From: Sulfuricystis sp964478415
GTDB taxonomy: Bacteria; Pseudomonadota; Gammaproteobacteria; Burkholderiales; Rhodocyclaceae
Length of the DNA: 16,356 nucleotides
Reading direction: 5' to 3'
Assembly: GCA_964478415.1 (NCBI GenBank)
Contig: CAYZII010000049.1
Coordinates: 1 to 16,356 of the forward strand
This document shows positions 14,356-16,356 of this stretch, piece by piece. The notes below the pieces were generated by a model. It was given only the letters and a program-made list of their open reading frames with translations. It did no database searches and was not told the DNA's origin. A program made the translations under genes and the position numbers. Positions within the stretch are counted from its first letter, which is position 1. Each line of letters opens with the position of its first letter.

Positions 14356-14369
14356 TTGATATGCGTCAA
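14356..14369. promoter_or_regulatory. FNR-type box between phaC and uspA
   Basis: TTGAT-ATGC-GTCAA matches the FNR-family consensus at nine of ten defined positions. It is correctly spaced to activate phaC on the minus strand. For uspA it lies about 30 bases upstream of the ATG, too close for class II activation, so it might repress uspA, affect it indirectly, or serve phaC alone. Confidence 0.65.
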
Positions 14370-14391
14370 GCCTCTTTTCCGGGAGCCAGCC

Positions 14392-14835
14392 ATGTTCAAG
14401 CACCTACTCGTACCGACTGACGGTTCACCCCTCTCACAGGAAGCCGTCCAGCGCGCCATCGACTTTGCCAAGGAGATCGGTGCGCGCATCACTTTTTTCT
14501 ACGCCAAACCGGAATATCCGGTAACCTTCTACGGCGAGGGCGCGTTGATCGACCCGACCACACCGGAAAAATTCGCCCAAATGACCGAACAGCAGGCGCA
14601 GGAAATCCTTGCCACCTGCGCCGAAGCAGCCGCAGCGGCCGGCGTAGTGCACGCCACGCTGAGCGAAACCAGCGACGTCCCTTACGAAGCGATCATCGCG
14701 GCCGCCACTGCGCAAGACTGCGACCTGATCTTCATGGCATCTCATGGTCGGCGCGGCATCGGCGCCCTGCTGCTCGGTTCCGAAACCCAGAAAGTGCTCA
14801 CCCATTCGAAAATTCCGGTTCTCGTCTATCGCTGA
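14392..14835 (+). CDS. Universal stress protein, UspA family
   Basis: A 147-residue single Usp domain that starts MFKHLLVPTDGSPLS and ends with the nucleotide-binding segment MASHGRRGIGALLLGS (G119, G129, S130) and KIPVLVYR. The last part resembles the G-2x-G-9x-G(S/T) ATP motif with Ala in place of its first Gly. Usp proteins are small cytoplasmic stress and survival factors, and several are induced by Anr/Fnr during anoxia. The start at 14392 has a GGGAG ribosome binding site and fits the conserved N-terminus; a longer frame from 14353 is rejected. It is followed 9 bases later by a hemerythrin-like gene, so the pair is probably an operon. The partner and exact role are unknown. Confidence 0.92.
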   Translation: MFKHLLVPTDGSPLSQEAVQRAIDFAKEIGARITFFYAKPEYPVTFYGEGALIDPTTPEKFAQMTEQQAQEILATCAEAAAAAGVVHATLSETSDVPYEAIIAAATAQDCDLIFMASHGRRGIGALLLGSETQKVLTHSKIPVLVYR

Positions 14836-14844
14836 TCGCAAGCC

Positions 14845-15441
14845 ATGCAGAATCGCGCTCTGGCCATCATCCATGACGAACACCGTTCGCTCGGCGCAGT
14901 CCTCCACGGGCTGCTCTACCTCGTGCGGGAGGCGCGCGAGAAAGGGAATGAGCCTGATTTCAAGCTCCTCTGGGCAATGCTGTATTACATGCACGCCTTT
15001 TCCCAGCGGTTGCACGACCCTCGCGAAGAAGCAGTGCTGTTCTCCCGGCTGAAAACACGCACGCACGATGCCGACGAGACCCTCGCGCTCCTCGAGCGGC
15101 AACATGCCGAAAGCGCCGCCCATCTTATCCAGCTCGAGCAGCTGCTCGGCCAGGTCGAAGCCGGTATTCCCGGCAGCCTGGAAACTTTCGCTGCAGCCGT
15201 CGAAAGCCACGCCGAGGCCGCGCGTCAGCACATGCTGCTCGAGGAAAAAACTATCCTGCCTTTGGCGAAAAAAGTCCTGACGACGGAAGACTGGATCGAA
15301 ATCGCCGAGGTCTTCGCCGGCAAGAGTGATCCGCGTTTCGGCGCGAAGCCTGAACACGAGTTTCGCGATCTGTTCTCGCGCATCGTCAATCTCGCCCCTC
15401 CCCCGATCGGCGTCGGCCCCACCCACTCATCCTCGGACTAA
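14845..15441 (+). CDS. Hemerythrin-like (HHE) protein, second copy
   Basis: A 198-residue protein with an HHE hemerythrin-like four-helix core (about 5-145) and a further helical tail. Candidate di-iron ligands are H10/H13 (IIHDEHRSL), H50/H57 with E61/E62 (HAFSQRLHDPREEAVLF), H87/H93 (ERQHAESAAHL) and H122/H129 with E133/E134 (ARQHMLLEEKTILP). It is distinct from the hemerythrin at 10638-11084: it is longer and has different motif spacing. It follows uspA with a 9-base gap, so it is presumably co-transcribed as a low-oxygen stress pair. The C-terminus ends in a Pro-rich, Ser-rich tail. A role in oxygen/NO binding or iron-centre protection is inferred from the family. Confidence 0.85.
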   Translation: MQNRALAIIHDEHRSLGAVLHGLLYLVREAREKGNEPDFKLLWAMLYYMHAFSQRLHDPREEAVLFSRLKTRTHDADETLALLERQHAESAAHLIQLEQLLGQVEAGIPGSLETFAAAVESHAEAARQHMLLEEKTILPLAKKVLTTEDWIEIAEVFAGKSDPRFGAKPEHEFRDLFSRIVNLAPPPIGVGPTHSSSD

Positions 15442-15557
15442 CGCCGCATCGCCGACCTCGGGCCACCCACGGTCAATGAAACGCAGGCGGCCACGGTCGG
15501 CACGTAAGGCGTTCCACGCTAAGTTCCCACAGCGCTCCGCCCGCCAAGGGCCTGAAA
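15442..15557. other. Intergenic spacer after the second hemerythrin
   Basis: About 116 bases with no coding potential that I can support and no recognisable regulatory site. It ends at the bidirectional terminator between the converging transcripts. Confidence 0.4.
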
Positions 15558-15585
15558 AAAACTGCCGCCCGCAGGCGGCAGTTTT
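15554..15585 (-). terminator. Rho-independent terminator of the fixH/DUF3149 transcript, possibly bidirectional
   Basis: A perfect 12-base stem, AAAACTGCCGCC (15558-15569) and GGCGGCAGTTTT (15574-15585), encloses a CGCA loop. Read on the minus strand the stem runs into a T7 tract (15560-15554), 15 bases after the DUF3149 stop. On the plus strand only four T follow, so termination of the converging uspA-hemerythrin transcript would be weaker. Confidence 0.88.
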
Positions 15586-15600
15586 CAGACGTCGGAACGC

Positions 15601-15747
15601 TCATTTCTTCTGCGCGTTCCTGGCGTCTTCCTCCATGTGCTTTTTCAGGAAGTTGTAAATAAAAATGATCATCCCGATCGCGAAAGCGACGGTAAAGGTA
15701 CTCAGCAGACCGATATCGCTGCCAAACAGCTCTTTCAATGCTTGCAT
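15601..15747 (-). CDS. Small single-pass membrane protein, DUF3149-like
   Basis: A 48-residue protein: an amphipathic start (MQALKELFGSDIGLLS), one membrane helix (about 15-33), then a charged tail (KKHMEEDARNAQKK). It matches the look of DUF3149 proteins, small betaproteobacterial membrane proteins with an L-F-G-S-D-x-G-L start. GGAG lies 7 bases ahead of the ATG at 15747. It follows fixH after 45 bases and is followed by a strong terminator, so it ends the ccoG-fixH-type transcript. A part in cbb3 oxidase assembly can be guessed only from context. Confidence 0.75.
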   Translation of the reverse strand: MQALKELFGSDIGLLSTFTVAFAIGMIIFIYNFLKKHMEEDARNAQKK

Positions 15748-15792
15748 GCCATTTCTCCCCTAGTTGACGCACAACCGACCGGCGCCAGCACA

Positions 15793-16296
15793 TCAATCCT
15801 TGCCGGCACCGATCACCACATCTTTGCTGGCCGGCAGTCTCACGCTGCCCATCACCCGCCAGGTCCTGGCATCGTCTTCGACGATCAGCAGCCAGTGCCC
15901 CGAAGCCGGCAGATTCAGTTCACCGACATACTCTGTTCCCAGCGGCTTCAACAGCGCGTGCTGATCGATCCCCGCCCGCGTCGGATGGGAGAGCGTCAGG
16001 TGCAGCGCCGTGGGCGCCACTGCTTCGCGACTTTGCAGACGCACGCGCACCCGATCCCCCTCGAGCCGCATCGCCACAGAAATACCCAGGGATTCGGCGA
16101 GCCTGCTCCGCGCAAGCGTTTCACCGGCCTTCAACCCTTCTTTGTAGTAATCCTCTCTGACCAGCCCGTCAGAGCTCCGGATCGCGATCCAGGCTGAAAC
16201 GAAAGCCGCGATGATCACGATGATCGGGCCGGACATCAGGAACCACGGCCAGGGTTCCCGATACCAGGGTTTGCTCTGTCGCGCCGGAACGTTCAT
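15793..16296 (-). CDS. ccoH: FixH/CcoH-family cbb3 oxidase assembly protein
   Basis: A 167-residue inner-membrane protein with a short basic N-terminus, one membrane helix (about 17-39, WPWFLMSGPIIVIIAAF) and a periplasmic domain starting with the FixH signature DGLVREDYYKEG. Family members are needed for assembly or stability of cbb3-type cytochrome c oxidase. A GAGGTGG ribosome binding site lies upstream of the ATG at 16296, and the stop of the probable ccoG precedes it by 19 bases. This is the fixG-fixH order of cco clusters; the rest of the cluster would lie beyond the right edge. Complete and of typical length. Confidence 0.9.
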   Translation of the reverse strand: MNVPARQSKPWYREPWPWFLMSGPIIVIIAAFVSAWIAIRSSDGLVREDYYKEGLKAGETLARSRLAESLGISVAMRLEGDRVRVRLQSREAVAPTALHLTLSHPTRAGIDQHALLKPLGTEYVGELNLPASGHWLLIVEDDARTWRVMGSVRLPASKDVVIGAGKD

Positions 16297-16315
16297 ATGT
16301 CTGTAGCCACCTCGA

Positions 16316-16356
16316 TCAAGGCATCAGGAAGGTGGTTTTTTCATGCACCGCGATCG
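16316..16356 (-). CDS. ccoG: C-terminal end of probable CcoG/FixG (partial)
   Basis: The last 41 bases on the minus strand read I-A-V-H-E-K-T-T-F-L-M-P and then TGA (16316-16318), in frame and immediately upstream of fixH. The ending T-T-F-L-x-P fits the end of the periplasmic Ig-like domain of CcoG, and ccoG-ccoH is the usual order. Only about 12 residues are visible, so the call rests mainly on position. Confidence 0.5.
   Translation of the reverse strand, partial: IAVHEKTTFLMP

Noticed and set aside
14434..15426. A 330-codon open frame on the minus strand opposite uspA and the second hemerythrin
   Set aside because: Both plus-strand genes have family motifs, starts and a shared operon layout; the minus frame has none.

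Overview
The window looks like part of a GC-rich betaproteobacterial chromosome, probably Rhodocyclales or a close relative. This is inferred from protein style and gene neighbourhood, not from a marker gene. The lifestyle it suggests is a facultative anaerobe or microaerophile that denitrifies or meets nitric oxide. It carries the end of a cbb3-oxidase assembly cluster (a probable ccoG tail plus fixH), an oxygen-sensing Fnr, a second Dnr-like Crp/Fnr regulator, anaerobic haem synthesis (hemN), copper export to the periplasm (copA, copZ), two hemerythrin-like proteins and a PHA synthase. No RNA genes, insertion sequences or CRISPR arrays were seen, and no gene-free stretch exceeds 300 bases.

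Layout. 1-350 (minus): a UbiE-like methyltransferase fragment that lacks its N-terminus and abuts the glnK stop codon. 351-2881 (minus): a tight ppa-nadE-glnK operon with its own TATAAT promoter. 2950-5977 (minus): a TauE/SafE-type membrane protein, copA and copZ, packed end to end. 5987-6109: a nested inverted-repeat element. 6106-7497 (minus): hemN. 7596-7609: an FNR box between divergent hemN and fnr. 7631-9132 (plus): fnr followed by a dnr-like regulator. 9095-11084 (minus): an operon of hemerythrin, DUF2249 protein and His-rich polytopic membrane protein, converging on dnr and headed by a symmetrical TTGAC-N4-GTCAA box. 11153-12445 (minus): a nitronate monooxygenase-like flavoprotein with a Cys-containing C-terminal extension. 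12567-14303 (minus): class I phaC. 14356-14369: a third FNR-type box, between phaC and divergent uspA. 14392-15441 (plus): a universal stress protein and a second hemerythrin-like protein. 15558-15585: a strong terminator. 15601-16356 (minus): a small DUF3149-type membrane protein, fixH and the end of a probable ccoG.

How the genes fit together. Most of the right two thirds can be read as one low-oxygen/NO regulon. At the hemerythrin and phaC boxes, a reasonable -10 hexamer sits exactly where a class II FNR-type promoter (activator at -41.5) needs it; at hemN the hexamer is weaker. Fnr would report oxygen and the Dnr-like protein probably NO. Likely outputs are oxygen-independent haem synthesis, PHB storage, oxygen/NO-binding hemerythrins and a haem-protein-like membrane protein. 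CopA, CopZ and the TauE/SafE protein occupy the place where ccoI/ccoS stand in Pseudomonas-type cco-hemN-anr loci, so they may supply copper handling for cbb3 oxidase. The left end links PII nitrogen signalling to NAD synthesis.
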